Below, in pieces: positions 20,568 to 32,330 of a DNA stretch of 64,000 nucleotides (position 1 is the stretch's first letter; each line of letters opens with the position of its first letter). This DNA is from Aristolochia californica (lineage: Eukaryota > Streptophyta > Magnoliopsida > Piperales > Aristolochiaceae). The stretch lies in the NCBI GenBank assembly GCA_029961685.1, contig JARWKL010000011.1, positions 8,808,723 to 8,872,722 on the forward strand. The letters run 5' to 3'. Below the pieces are notes generated by a model. That model was not told the origin of the DNA. It saw only the letters and a list, made by a program, of their open reading frames with translations, and made no database searches. The position numbers and the translations under genes were made by a program.

Positions 20568-23500
20568 GTAGGTAGCAGCTATGCTTTTCGAAGAAACGGC
20601 CTGGCCGAAAACCGCTGTGAAATAAGTTTAGTAACCAATATTTCGTCTTGCAATTCTCAAAAAGAGGAGGAAATAACAATAGCGGCAATAATTGCTTTTT
20701 TTTGGGAAATAAAAGAAACAAATTGTGTGTGGAAGAGGAAGGAAAATTTCTGGATTTCTGAACCTTTGCTCTCCCGATTTTCTACGTTCAAATCTTCACA
20801 CTTCTCCACTTCCACTTTTTTTTTTTTCTCAGCAAAAATTCACTCCTTTCACTTGTCTTAGGTTGATAAAAAATTCTGCGTAATGCCTAATCAGATGCAC
20901 ACATTAGTTGAATAAATTAAGTTGTGTTTTGTTATGATCAAAATGAAGGAACCAACTATAATATGAACCATTGGGCTAACAATCAATCTCTTTTCTATGA
21001 TGAACTCTAAGCTCATGGTGTGAATTTTGGAAGGGTGATTCTACCATTTTGACCATTGCTTCTAAAATACACTAACCATATGAAAAATTCAAGGAAAGAG
21101 TATAAAATAAACCTTTTGAGTATACATTTCATACATGAATCTAAACGCCCTTTGAGTTATATACTCCCCCTTAATTCATGCTTTCTCTTAAAGGTTAATT
21201 TTTCACTTAAAATAACATATTATTATATTGCTACTCCTTTGTTATTATGAAAATTTTAGATCGCTCAAACACATTTGAGATAGTTATTCATGGAAAAATA
21301 AGACAAAAGTCAAGTAAAAACATCAAAAGGAGGTATTTAAACCATTTACTAAAATACAATTACAATAACATTCATTACAACATCCTATGGCCATATAAAA
21401 AACATATGGGTGGAGGTGGCCACAAGGCCTGGAGTGCACCCATTAAAGAGACTGAGTAAGAAAGAATGGAATCATGTTGTTTTGAACATTCCACCAAGTG
21501 ACACAGTAGAACCATCATGTGTTGATTTCGGATCTGTATGCGATTCTCAAAGTCAACCAACTGTGAGTCAAGGGCAGCAATGTAAGGCACTAGAGCATCT
21601 AGTTGTGAAGTATTTTCATAAATGAATCTCCCAAAATCTATTGCCCACCATGTAGGCCCATGTGATTCACATGCAACATATTTCCACTTGAAAGAATTAA
21701 AATATGAATAGCAACAATCTTATTCATTGTTGTTTTGGAGAAATCAAACTTAATAGACTCGTTGCTTGCCCGAAAGTATACTTTTTGATCTAGGCAAACC
21801 ACAGGAGTTTCCTTCTCATAAATAGGATACTAATGTTTTGGTACATATCGAAGAAATGCCAATAGAGGGCCGAATAGGAACTTAATGAAGGCATCAACCG
21901 TCCATATTGACTTCAAAAATATGTTGGTCCATTCAAGTTACAATGTAATCATCATATAATCAATGAAATTCATATTAGATGAGAATGCACAAAGTTTAGT
22001 TACAAGTTGATACCTTTCTCTAATGAATGATAGCAGGCAATGAGTTTCAAAATTTTGTCTACTATCTGGGATTTAATTCTCAAAGAATTCAACATTTGTG
22101 ACTTCTACAGTATTCAACTTTGAGCTTGCACTTGGCACTCAAACAATTATACTCTTTCTCCCCCTCAAACTTCAGAGGACATGCATGTCAATGATCCCAA
22201 TTTGAACAAAATATAATTCAAGATACTACAACATTTCCTCTACCCTTCAACCCGCAAATCCCCCATTCCCAAGGTCTCCACATGCCTCTCTCCTTCGTGG
22301 CCTTTAAAAGTTCAAGGTTGCAATAAAGCAATCTCGCTACCACAAATGAGTACTTGCTGCCCGATGTAGTTATCATTTTTTGCTCTTCCAAATAAAATGA
22401 CCAGACATATGAATGCACAAGTTACGGCCTTAGCCAGGATGGATTGGCTTGGTCAAGGTCTCAAAGAGAGAACCAAAGCTTTGAGAAAGATGTAGGGGGA
22501 AGCCAAGTTGAGCAAGTGACTCATTGACATGTTGTAGAAAGTCCTAAAAGTGGGTGGTCCACAAAAAGAGCCCGAATGATACTTCTCACTAATCTAGAAG
22601 GTTCTTCCAAGTCAAATCCACAAGGCAACAAAGTTGGAAGGACCCTTGATAGATTAAGAAGAAATAAAGCATAATTCAACCTTTGATAAGGCAACACTCA
22701 AGGCAAATACTAGAGTTAACCGAGCACAACTTGAACAAGAGAACGAGGAATCAAATTTTGGCACAACCAAAGACAAGAGATTGGGCAATCAAGCTTTGAC
22801 ATAACTTGGTTGTTTAAATAACTCCTTAAACAAGAAGAAGAAGAAGATTAACCACCAGTCAAGTTGTTTGAAGAATCCTTGGAAGAGGAGGAAGAAAATC
22901 GACTACTAATGTGATTTTTTTATGATCACCAGGAAAAAGAATAAGGTCCAACAAAACCAGCCAAAGACTAGACTACTTTCTGCCTAAGGAAGGAAATTTG
23001 TACAGGGATGTAACTCAAGTGGCAGACCGAGCCTCTGCCTATAGTGAAAAAGGTTTGTAGCATCTGTAATGATGGGAGTATAGCAACCATAGAAGTCATC
23101 ACAACACTGCACAAAGGCAAGGCAAGGCAAGTACATCAGTAAACCCTTAATAGGTGAAACACACCAAGCCCAAAATGTAAAAAGGATCACTTCAAAGGTG
23201 GATCTATTAAGAAATTATCAGATCTCGAGACTAGCAAATGCAAGTACTATGTTGAGTACTCCAAGTCTCCAAGAAAAAAAGGAGACAAATGAGTGGCTGA
23301 AGATTTTCAATCATTGGTAAGCTTACATATGACTTCATCAGCATAGAGCAAATGCTAGTGTGAAAGTCATGTGTTATAACTCAAGGTCAACGTCAAAGCT
23401 TGACAACAAATGTTGAGATAAGAAAGTCCAAGAGTTCAACCCCAAAACTCTAACTTCGATCCTAGGAAAAATTTCAAGTCCAAGGTGGTTGTTGTTTCAA

Positions 23501-23960
23501 TAGCCATAGGTGACATAGAAGACTAGACAACTTCAGAAGTATTGAGGCCTATATTGTGACCAAGATAGAAGAGCGGAACTAGGTCAACCATTCTCTTCAT
23601 AAGAAGAAACTAGAAACCAACCACAGCATGAGTCACCTTATGGAAGGGAAACCACCATAAGCAAGACCAAATTGCTATAGTCGTATTATTTAACCAAGCA
23701 TCCAACAATGTTGAGCTTGGACACTAGTAGAGGACCACATCATTCCAACCACAAAATGTTGTCTAAGAGCACAAAAATGCCTGAAACCTAAGAACCAAAA
23801 GATAATGTAACCAAGGCAAGGTGTGCATCAACCTTAAGCAACTTGGCAAGGTTTGTCATCAAATACTACTCTTCAAAAATTTCAAGTTACACATGTAGCA
23901 AACCGGGAAAAACAACAATTGCTTTCAAGAATCAAATAAGATAGAAGCATCCTATAAAAC
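20568..23960. other. Intergenic DNA, no recognised gene
   Basis: This includes the upstream region of the PPR gene (20568-20850, with a long T run at 20817-20828). The rest is AT-rich with short frames that match nothing I know. From about 22430 to 23900 the sequence is purine-rich with aag/caag words, as in worn gypsy internal DNA, but no domain supports this. Confidence 0.5.
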
Positions 23961-24205
23961 TATTGGAAGATGGGCCCAAGCCCACACGTCCAAGTGTGTG
24001 GAAGATGGGCTCAAGTCCACAGACCAAGGAGAAGGCCCATAGGCCCACATAGTGGTGGCATGATGGTAAATAAAGAGTTATCTCATAAAGATGGTACTGA
24101 TGTAATTAGTTCATGATTTATGTCTCTTATTCACTCTTACTAGGGTGAAGGATATTCTTATAATATTAGTACTTTTGAAATCTATAAATACAACTTAAGG
24201 GGGCC
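23961..24205 (+). repeat. Truncated mosaic LTR of the TGTTGGAAGAT superfamily
   Basis: It begins TATTGGAAGATGGGCCCAAG. The first 150 bases match LTRs A-C of the LARD (ggcccataggcccacata, gatggtaaataaagagttat). The last 100 bases (about 24110-24205) instead match LTR D of 41560 and the F LTRs (tcttattcactct, agggtgaagg, gaaatctataaata). It ends near a gggggccc block with no PBS. Confidence 0.75.
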
Positions 24206-25390
24206 CAACAAAAACTTCTTGGAATAAGCCAAGGTGTTTTGAGAGGAAGAAGCTCATAGATCTCTCCAAGTACCTAGATTTTGATGATAACAAGCATAGA
24301 CATTTGTTGTTTCTTTCTTAAGTGTGAACAAATTGATTTCAGACTGAAAATTTAAAAAAGGAATCAAGTCTAAATGAAAGAAATTGAGTACATAAGAAAA
24401 CCATTGTAATTTTTTTGTGTGGAGATGTTTGTTTGAGTGTTGTTAAGTTGCAAATTGGCTTAGTAAACCTTCACTCCCCTCCCAGGTTTACTTGAACAAA
24501 ACCTTTTCAGTTTGTGGATAAAGATTGCAAATGTGCCAAATGAAAATGAAGAAGGGTGAAGATGGAAGAAGATCCAAACCTGCTACATGAATACTTCAAG
24601 GGCCAAAGATAGCAATAAAACAAGTACAATAACATAGCTAGAAAGTTGAACCTTGAGGACAAGGTTCATATCAAGAGGGGACTATCATTCCAACCTCCTT
24701 TTATGTGTCTAAAGAGAAGTCATGTTGTTCACAAGAGGTAGATGAGATAATAAGGCAGTTGAGCACATGTGTGAGCCTAGTAGGATTGAGTCAATTAGAA
24801 GCTCATAATATGTTATTTGAGTTAATTAGGAGTATCTAGGATAGGATGGACCAGAAATCCCATGAGAACAAGAAGGCATGTGGCACTAAGGAATGGTAAA
24901 AATGTCAAGGGGCTGCATGGAGAAGTGGGACCAACCAAGTAGGGGAAGAATGTCTAGAGAATGCTCTAGAAATGGGTGCTAACTCATCAAAGGATTAAAA
25001 GGCTAGAAAAAGGTATCTTAGTGCACAAATCAAGGGAATGTCCAGCCTTAGTCTCACATAGGAAAAAGAGTAGAAGAAACTCCATTTCTCAGTTTAGAAA
25101 TTGTAAGCTATATGAGCATTGTAATAATCCAATCTCAATAAAAAAATCTCTATCGACTTTGGGCAACCTCAAGCTCCAATTCAAAAGTCTTTATCTAGCT
25201 TATCAACTCTTGCCAATCAAGTGCTCCCCCGAGGAGACTGACCTTGGCAAAGGCTTGAGTCTTTGTTACTACTCTTTGCCAAGGTTATTGGCAATGCCAT
25301 CTACCCAAGTAGAAGGTCCCTCTAGAAAATCTATTTATCTTTGACTTTACTCTCCATCTACTCTATTATTTGGGCAAATCCCTTTATAAG
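24206..25390. other. Possible gypsy 3' end and LTR remnant
   Basis: Near 24645 the phrase ccttgaggacaaggtt, followed by tcaagagggga (PPT-like), recalls the polyprotein end (LEDK) and PPT of gypsy elements, as seen in gypsy A and B here. Beyond it is LTR-like non-coding DNA with aataaaaaaatctc near 25135. No domain confirms this. Confidence 0.3.
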
Positions 25391-27892
25391 CCCGGTAGTC
25401 CATCCCTTACACTTGAAAATGTTTGAATAGGTTTATGTAAACCTATGGCTTCCTTAAAACTATACTCAAATACACATCCACTGCACCAAGAATTTTATAA
25501 TGGTTCATAATCATTGTTTCAAATTCCTACTCCACTCCAAGGGATCTCTTATCTCTGCAGTCAAAATTTTACTATGATAAGCCAAATGACTCCTACAACG
25601 ATTAACCAAGTTGATTTGATTTTCCAACACCTACCCAAAACACACATGGACTTACTATCAACACCACTAGGTGCAACCACCTTGACCCCAAAAGGGATTT
25701 CTTACAACTTTACCAATTTGTTCTACCAATTTGAGAACAAATTGATCTTGATAGAAAGAATACTTGCTTTACAATGTAATACAACTTTCTCTTAAATAGA
25801 CAAATGTAACATTTAGCACAAAAAGTGTTACACCTTAATCCTAGGTGAAACTACCAATTTGATCAACAACATAAGATTAGATATTAAAATGAATTCAAAT
25901 GATGCTAACTAAATAGAAGTTTTCTTTATCAAACAAAAGCTTAAACAAAGGAGTATAATCGAAACTTTAGAAAATATTGAAGAGATGTGAAAATAAATGA
26001 TGGAATATTTTAGCTATTTGAAGATGCTCATGCATAGGAAGGGCTCAATCTCAAATTTGAATATTTGGGTTCATAGAAATTACTGAATATGGTAGGAAGC
26101 TTTTGAAATTTTCATGGAAGAAATTTCTAAGGATATAAAGGACTTGGATATATATGTCACAAAATCCTAGTTCAAAAAACTAGTCATTGCTAAAAACAAG
26201 CATCCTCCTAGCTTTTGTAAAATAATTAGTGAAATATATTCTGAAAATTATTAAAATAATTAAAATATTCTACTTGTGCGACTTGTCATTTTTTAGGTCA
26301 CTTACAAAAATGGAAGACCTAAAGCAAAAGTTATAGCCTTTGGAAAGTCTTGGATTTCAATATTTGCAGCTTGGGGTAAAATCCTTTGCTTTGTTGTAAA
26401 TGTTCCCCTATTCACTGCCCAAGAACCTGTGCTTGGAGAATTCCACTAGTCAAACTCTATTAGTTGAAATTTACATCGAAGAGATTTTGGCTCTCTTTAA
26501 CCCACGTGTAGCTCAAATACATTGTTTACAAGATAATCTTCCCGGGTGATTGGTTAGAATCTAACTTTAGTTAGGTCCTTTATATCTAGATTCAAAAAGA
26601 TTCTAGATGAACCTATAACAAAACAAAATACAAAAGAAAGATAAAACTTACATCCTTTATCAAAGGGAGAGAAACCTTTTCCTTGAGAGATCCAAGCCTC
26701 CAACCTTTGTAGCACAATTTAGAATGTTGGAGCTTGTCTAATGTGTATGTAATGGAGAGGACGAGAGAAAGGAGAAAGGAATTTTTCCAAAGTTTGACTC
26801 ACTCTTTCTCAAAAATTCACTTTAGGAAGATTTTCAAAGGATTGAAAATAAATATTTGTGGATATACTAATAAAGGCTCATTAACTTCTCAATAGGAAGT
26901 TTGGTGGAGTAATAAGTTCCCCACGCCAAACTAGTTATTTTTTTCTCATTTACAAAAAGTGAGTTTATATTGATCGATTAGTGTAAAGTGGATGATCGAT
27001 CAAATGAGTGTAACTATTATATTTCTGTTAGAATGTGACTTATTGATCAACGGTGTGATCGATCAATATCTTCCCACTAGGTTTGACATTTTAAGTTGAT
27101 CGATTAATATACATGATATGATCAATTAATCAGAATTACCTCTAGTAGTGCATTACAGGTATGATCATTCAATAATCTTCCTAATCGATCATGCTTTATG
27201 TCCCTGATCGGCAAAGGTCTATGTGATCTATCAATCTCATACATTGATTGAACAAATAGCTTGAAATTGTTTTGCATGTACAATATTGATCAATTAGTCC
27301 AAATGGGTTGAATGATCATGCTTTCTAACATAGTTTATCCATGTTCTAGATGATCAATCAATTGATCTAGGTTAACTGTTCGTGCTTTATATTTTTGGCC
27401 TGTACACTTCTTGTTGATTGATCATCAACAGATGCTTATCTATCATTCTAATACCAGTTTATCTTATATACTTTTAAAGCATGGGAATGAATGATCTTAA
27501 GTGATACTAATATGTATGAAATGTGAATATAAATTTTTGAAAACATCTTTGAATGCAAAATATATCCTAAAGCTCCTAGTTTGCATTGAACCTCAAATTT
27601 TGGAAGGAGTGGATAACTCTCTTTACATAGACTGAGTCTTTGACATTTCTCAATGAATCTTAAAACTCTAGCCTTCAATTTTCTTCATCTTCTGAGGGTG
27701 CTTCTTCAAGTATTCTTGACTTTCCATGAAGCTTGAAATCTTTTGAGAAGCTTGTATTGATTTAATGCTTGAGACCTTGAAGTTGACGTCTCTTGAAGGA
27801 AAATTATCTGTAATACTAAATTTAAAATTGCAAGCTTTATTAAGTTTTGTTATCATCAAAATCAAGAAGGGAGCGAACAAATGGTCAAAAAT
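25391..27892 (-). repeat. Candidate long LTR of R1 copy 2 (left end uncertain)
   Basis: The right boundary is set by a PPT read on the minus strand (27893-27912). The part 27300-27892 aligns with 55726-56267 of R1 copy 3. The region 26965-27440 is packed with TGATCGATCA-like palindromes. Further left, wording near 25480-25560 recalls LTRs of SIRE/Maximus-type copia elements (inference). The true left end is not determined, and the LTR may begin anywhere between 25391 and 26900. Confidence 0.4.
26965..27440. repeat. Cluster of GATC-centred palindromes
   Basis: More than a dozen tTGATCGATcA / TTGATCAAT-like words occur at irregular spacing, far above chance. The matching part of R1 copy 3 (55727-55835) carries the same words next to the same flanks. 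Confidence 0.7.
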
Positions 27893-27912
27893 ATCCCCCT
27901 TTTTGATGATGA
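27893..27912 (-). other. Polypurine tract of R1 copy 2
   Basis: On the minus strand this reads gtcatcatcaaaaaggggga, a typical copia PPT just before the 3' LTR. A degraded counterpart is at 56268-56296 in R1 copy 3. Confidence 0.55.
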
Positions 27913-29590
27913 CAAAACCTAATTTTGAAAAATTAAAAATTACAACATGCCTAAGGTTGGAGCTAAGTCAAATGTGCAAATTCAAAAAATTGCTCCCCCT
28001 TAATCTATGCATATCTCATTTTATATTTTAAGTTTAAATTTATAATTTTAAGTGTGACGATAGGGTCTAAATCTATTTCTCCCCCTTTTTGTCATACTCA
28101 AAAAGATAAATATAAGGAAACACACATGAGTAGAAAAAAGTGGCTCAAAGGCCATTTCATATATAGTTTGCAAATTTACAAAAAGTGTATACACATGCTT
28201 AAATGTAATTACAAGTGTAGTATAAGAGAATATATATACATGGGAATCATCAACAAAGAGTGAGTCAGAAATAGACTAGGAAGGCAGTGTGTGACAGCTA
28301 ACGAAGGCCACAAGCCTCTATAGATTGGCACAAATCTCAATATTCCTAATCTTCAGTTTCTCTTGTGTAGCAAGGATGGCCGCTTGTATAGCCCGAACAT
28401 TGTCTACCACAATCTCCAAATCTCTCAGCCAATTCATGGAGGTGGAAGTTTCTTTTGTGGTTCATTTCCACTTTACAAACTCAAACTAGTTAGCTTGAGG
28501 TTTGGGGCGCATCTCATCCCTGAACCCAATGGCTTGAGGTGCTTCCTTGTGAATCACTTCCTTCTACACCCATTGACGTCACCACTTGGTGAAGCCAATC
28601 TTCCCAACTTTTGTCTCAATAATTAATATTTTCCTCATCATGTCAATGCTCTCCCCATCGGTGAGTTCAATCCCATAATGGTGACGGATGACCGTGATCT
28701 CTTGAGCAAACGGGAGGCCATCCACTCATGAGCTGATTGCGATATCCATCATCCAACTCGTCGTGATGTATCCAAAATTCAATCTCACTTTCTAAGTGAT
28801 AGCTCACATCGGAAAGATGTCAGACATGGTCAAGCATTCCTTTCCTCGGATTGAGGACATGAGTGAATATCTCCATTATGACCTGCTAAGTCATAGTGAG
28901 ATCCTTTATCTTCACTTCATAAGAACTTCTAGTAGTCTGCCCAAACATTAAATGTATGGCATCTCAAATGTTTTGTGGGAGGTTGACATGAAGGTTGACA
29001 GGCCAATTTTCTTTGATGTACCGTGTCATTCCCCTGAAAGTGCTCACAAGATGTTGTTCAAGTCCATGGATTGAATTGACACAATTTTTCTCTTCACATA
29101 TGATGTAATCCTCAAGTTACTTGGGGATAGCTTCTCTACCTTCAAATTTGAGTAGAAGACCATTACCAATAAGGGTAAGATGCCCACGTAGGGGAGGAAC
29201 AAATCCTCAAATCCCTCAATCTCTCCAAAAAATCTCCAAGTCTACTTTACTAGGCTCAACAATGCTCTTAGTAGCAAAATGTTGAAAAGAGTTACTTCTT
29301 TGTTGGTGAGTGTAGAAATGTTCTATCCAATTTGGCATTTCCTCACATGTATCCAATTCTTTTGATGGAGTTTTTTCTTTGCCATAACATTGGTGCAAAC
29401 CATCTTGAAATTTTAGGTTTTGATGGAGGAGGGGAAGAAAAGAGGGCTTCTTCTTGGATTTAGAGGTGAAATACCCCAAAAATCGAAATGGGAATGAAGC
29501 TGAAAGCGCTAGAGTATTAAAAATGGCTAGGGTTTGGAGTTGGAAACGTTTTGGAATGAGAAATGAAATGAAGGTTTAAAACTCTTCTAC
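27913..29590 (-). repeat. R1 copy 2, internal region
   Basis: It aligns with R1 copies 1 and 3. Landmarks are a second T-run/gtcatactcaaa block near 28085, ggctcaaaggcc near 28143, and the tcaccacttggtgaagcc block near 28577. It ends where the chitinase-bearing arm begins at about 29590, cutting off the 5' part of R1. Confidence 0.65.
29216..29479 (-). pseudogene. R1 ORF, copy 2 (fragment)
   Basis: An 87-residue frame contains EMPNWIEHFYTHQQRSNSF and KSIVEPSKVDLEIF. It is clearly the homologue of IPSWREHFWTRLQRVKYF and KSIVEPSKIDLAF in the R1 copy 1 ORF (1426-1803). It stops shortly after, and homologous sequence downstream (to about 28900) is open only in other frames, so this copy is broken. 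The family may be the plant 'putative transposon protein' group. Confidence 0.5.
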
Positions 29591-29858
29591 TTCTCATTTT
29601 ATACACTTATACGATTTTTTATTGACGTGATGTAGAAATAATAGTTCTTTATTTTTTCATGGTTTTGCTTCAAACATCATCCGTTGCAATTAACAGAAAA
29701 ATAAAACTCCAAAAGTCGATCTCTGTTTTGGCAGCTTCAAAGTTCCAAGAGCTACAATACAGTAAGCTCTTATCGATCAATGTATAATAACCAAATTAGA
29801 CAGCTTAAACGAAAATCGACGGAGTACATTGTTATTTGTCAACCTCGCATCCACTACC

Positions 29859-29865
29859 ATATAAA
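29859..29865 (+). promoter_or_regulatory. TATA box of the left chitinase copy
   Basis: atataaa lies about 95 bases before the ATG at 29958 and is conserved at the same spacing in the right copy (about 60272-60278). Confidence 0.55.
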
Positions 29866-30301
29866 CCATCGCACGCTCTGGTTTGGAGCAACGGCATCTT
29901 CTTCTCTTTTTCATTAACTAATTCTGCTCTCCATCTTCCACCGACTCCTCACTTTCCATGGCGCTTTAATTTAATACTTTGCTCATAATGTTCCTGTTGG
30001 GAACTTTGATTGATCACTGCTATGGCGGAAGCATCGCCATCTACTGGGGCCAAAACGGTAATGAGGGAACACTGGCAGAGACCTGCGGCACCGGGAACTA
30101 CCGATTCGTCAACTGGGCATTCCTCAACACATTTGGCCATGGCGTGACACCGCAGATCAATCTAGCTGGCCACTGCGACCCATACTCCAACGGTTGCACC
30201 AAACTGAGCGAAGACATCAAAACATGCCCAAACCATGGGGTGAAGGTGATACTCTCCATCGGAGGCGGTGTGGGGGACTACTACTTCTCCTCCGCGGATG
30301 A

Positions 30302-30822
<521 letters not shown>

Positions 30823-30824
30823 GT

Positions 30825-30836
30825 TGGTATCAGAGC
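30825..30836 (+). other. Primer-binding site of the chitinase-site copia
   Basis: TGGTATCAGAGC, two bases after the LTR end. Confidence 0.95.
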
Positions 30837-31437
30837 AGACCTCTGATCCAGCGTTTCGATTCCGAGAGACTCTGTTTTGTTTTCGGTCTTTGTTCTGTTT
30901 TTTTTTTTTTTAAAACCAATTCTGCGCTCACTGCTTGCGGGCGTCGGGGCTCTGGCATCGGCGACAGCCAGCGTCCAGCATGATGCCGGCGTCAGCGACC
31001 ATTCCGCACGGTTGCTGGCGCCGACCATTTACAGAACGCCGACGGAGGCTGTCGCAGTACGCTCTCTGTGAGCTCACTGTGGAGGCTGTCTCGTGATGCC
31101 TGAGAGCGTCGGAGACGCAGCGCCGACACCGGCGACAATTCTGACCTGTTTTTCGGCGTTGATGACTTGAAAGAACGTCGGCGAATTTTTCTTCTGCGCG
31201 CGGTTGGAGGTTGAAGACGACCTCCAGCGCACAGAAACATGAAATTAAATTCATATGGTTTTTTTGTAAATACCATCGAGTTGGCTCGGGATGAGTTTTC
31301 TGTGACTCGCCGTTCCAACTCGGCAACCACGACTCAGGTTGGGTTGACTCGAAAAAGAAAAAAAACCGTCGAGTCGACTCGGACGAGTTAAGTTTGCTGG
31401 CCATTCCTGAACCGAACCGACTCGGTGCATGAATTGG

Positions 31438-31512
31438 ATTTGCGCCGACGGGATTCGAACCCGCGAGATGGGAAAATTACTTGCACTAGTGACCATTAGG
31501 CCACTGGCCGTC
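31438..31512 (-). other. tRNA-like sequence with Pol III A and B boxes
   Basis: On the minus strand, TGGCCTAATGG resembles the A box and GGTTCGAATCC is an exact B box, at tRNA-like spacing. The T stem-loop (GCGGG/CCCGT around TTCGAAT) pairs. I could not pair a proper acceptor stem or anticodon stem, so it is probably a tRNA relic or SINE head, not an active tRNA gene. Confidence 0.5.
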
Positions 31513-31830
31513 TGCTGTTCAGTATATAGGAACGTTTAGATTTATTTCCTATTACATTTTTTAATGCAATTTTTGGCATATATGTAAATGCATGAAATTA
31601 AAGTTATGCATAATATTATAGTTTTTAATTATGCATATCTTATGAGCATATTTGGTGCAAAATGATAACATGTTAGTGTAAGTTACAATTATGCAATTCA
31701 TGCTATTCTCATATATTTATGAGATTTAATGTCTAGTGATCTATATAATTTTTATTAATTAGAGAGTAGCCACAACATCTTTAACTTAATAAAAATTATA
31801 TATTATGATTAGGATCACATAAAGAATATT

Positions 31831-32162
31831 AGACATTAATTGTAACTAATTTTATTTGATATAATAAATTTTATCCCACAGGAATTTTTATTATACTTGA
31901 GTTTATTAGTTAGGAGAAAATATCAAGTTATTCATAATTTACCCACAGGGATTATGAATTCATAAATAATTTGATAGTTTTATCATAAAAAAAATTAGAA
32001 ATTAATTGTAATTAATTATACTTAATATAATAAATTTTATCCCACAGGAATCTTTTATTATATTTGAGTATATTAATTAGGATAAAATATCAAATTATTC
32101 ATAATTTACCCACAAGAATAATGAATTCATAAATAATTTGATAGTTTTATCATCAAGTTTGC
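31831..32162 (+). repeat. Tandem duplication of about 166 bp in the leader
   Basis: ataataaattttatcccaca occurs at 31861 and again at 32027, with long matching sequence on both sides (cataatttacccaca, aataatttgatagttttatc). Confidence 0.85.
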
Positions 32163-32330
32163 TCATAAAGAATCTTGAATCTACTTGAATTTCAAACATT
32201 TAGCCCACAGGCAATGTTTTTTTTTATGTCAGTTGATTTGATTTTTAAGCATGATTTACATTGGTAAAGCATGATATTTTATTCAGGCCTCAATTTTAAC
32301 ATCGGCATGTAATTTGTAATTTTATGCAGT

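Larger units (their letters stand above)
30837..32330 (+). other. Long untranslated leader of the chitinase-site copia
   Basis: About 1.5 kb without coding signal. The first 600 bases are GC-rich with a degenerate tRNA-like stretch (31438-31512). The rest is AT-rich with a 166-bp tandem duplication and five cccaca(g/a)g words. A ttttatgcag just before the gag reading (about 32325) could serve as a splice acceptor (inference). Confidence 0.6.

Noticed and set aside
26965..27440. CRISPR-like or regularly spaced array
   Set aside because: Words are short, palindromic and irregularly spaced, inside an LTR of a plant element.
31438..31512. Functional tRNA gene
   Set aside because: A and B boxes are present but acceptor and anticodon stems do not pair, and it lies inside a retrotransposon leader.
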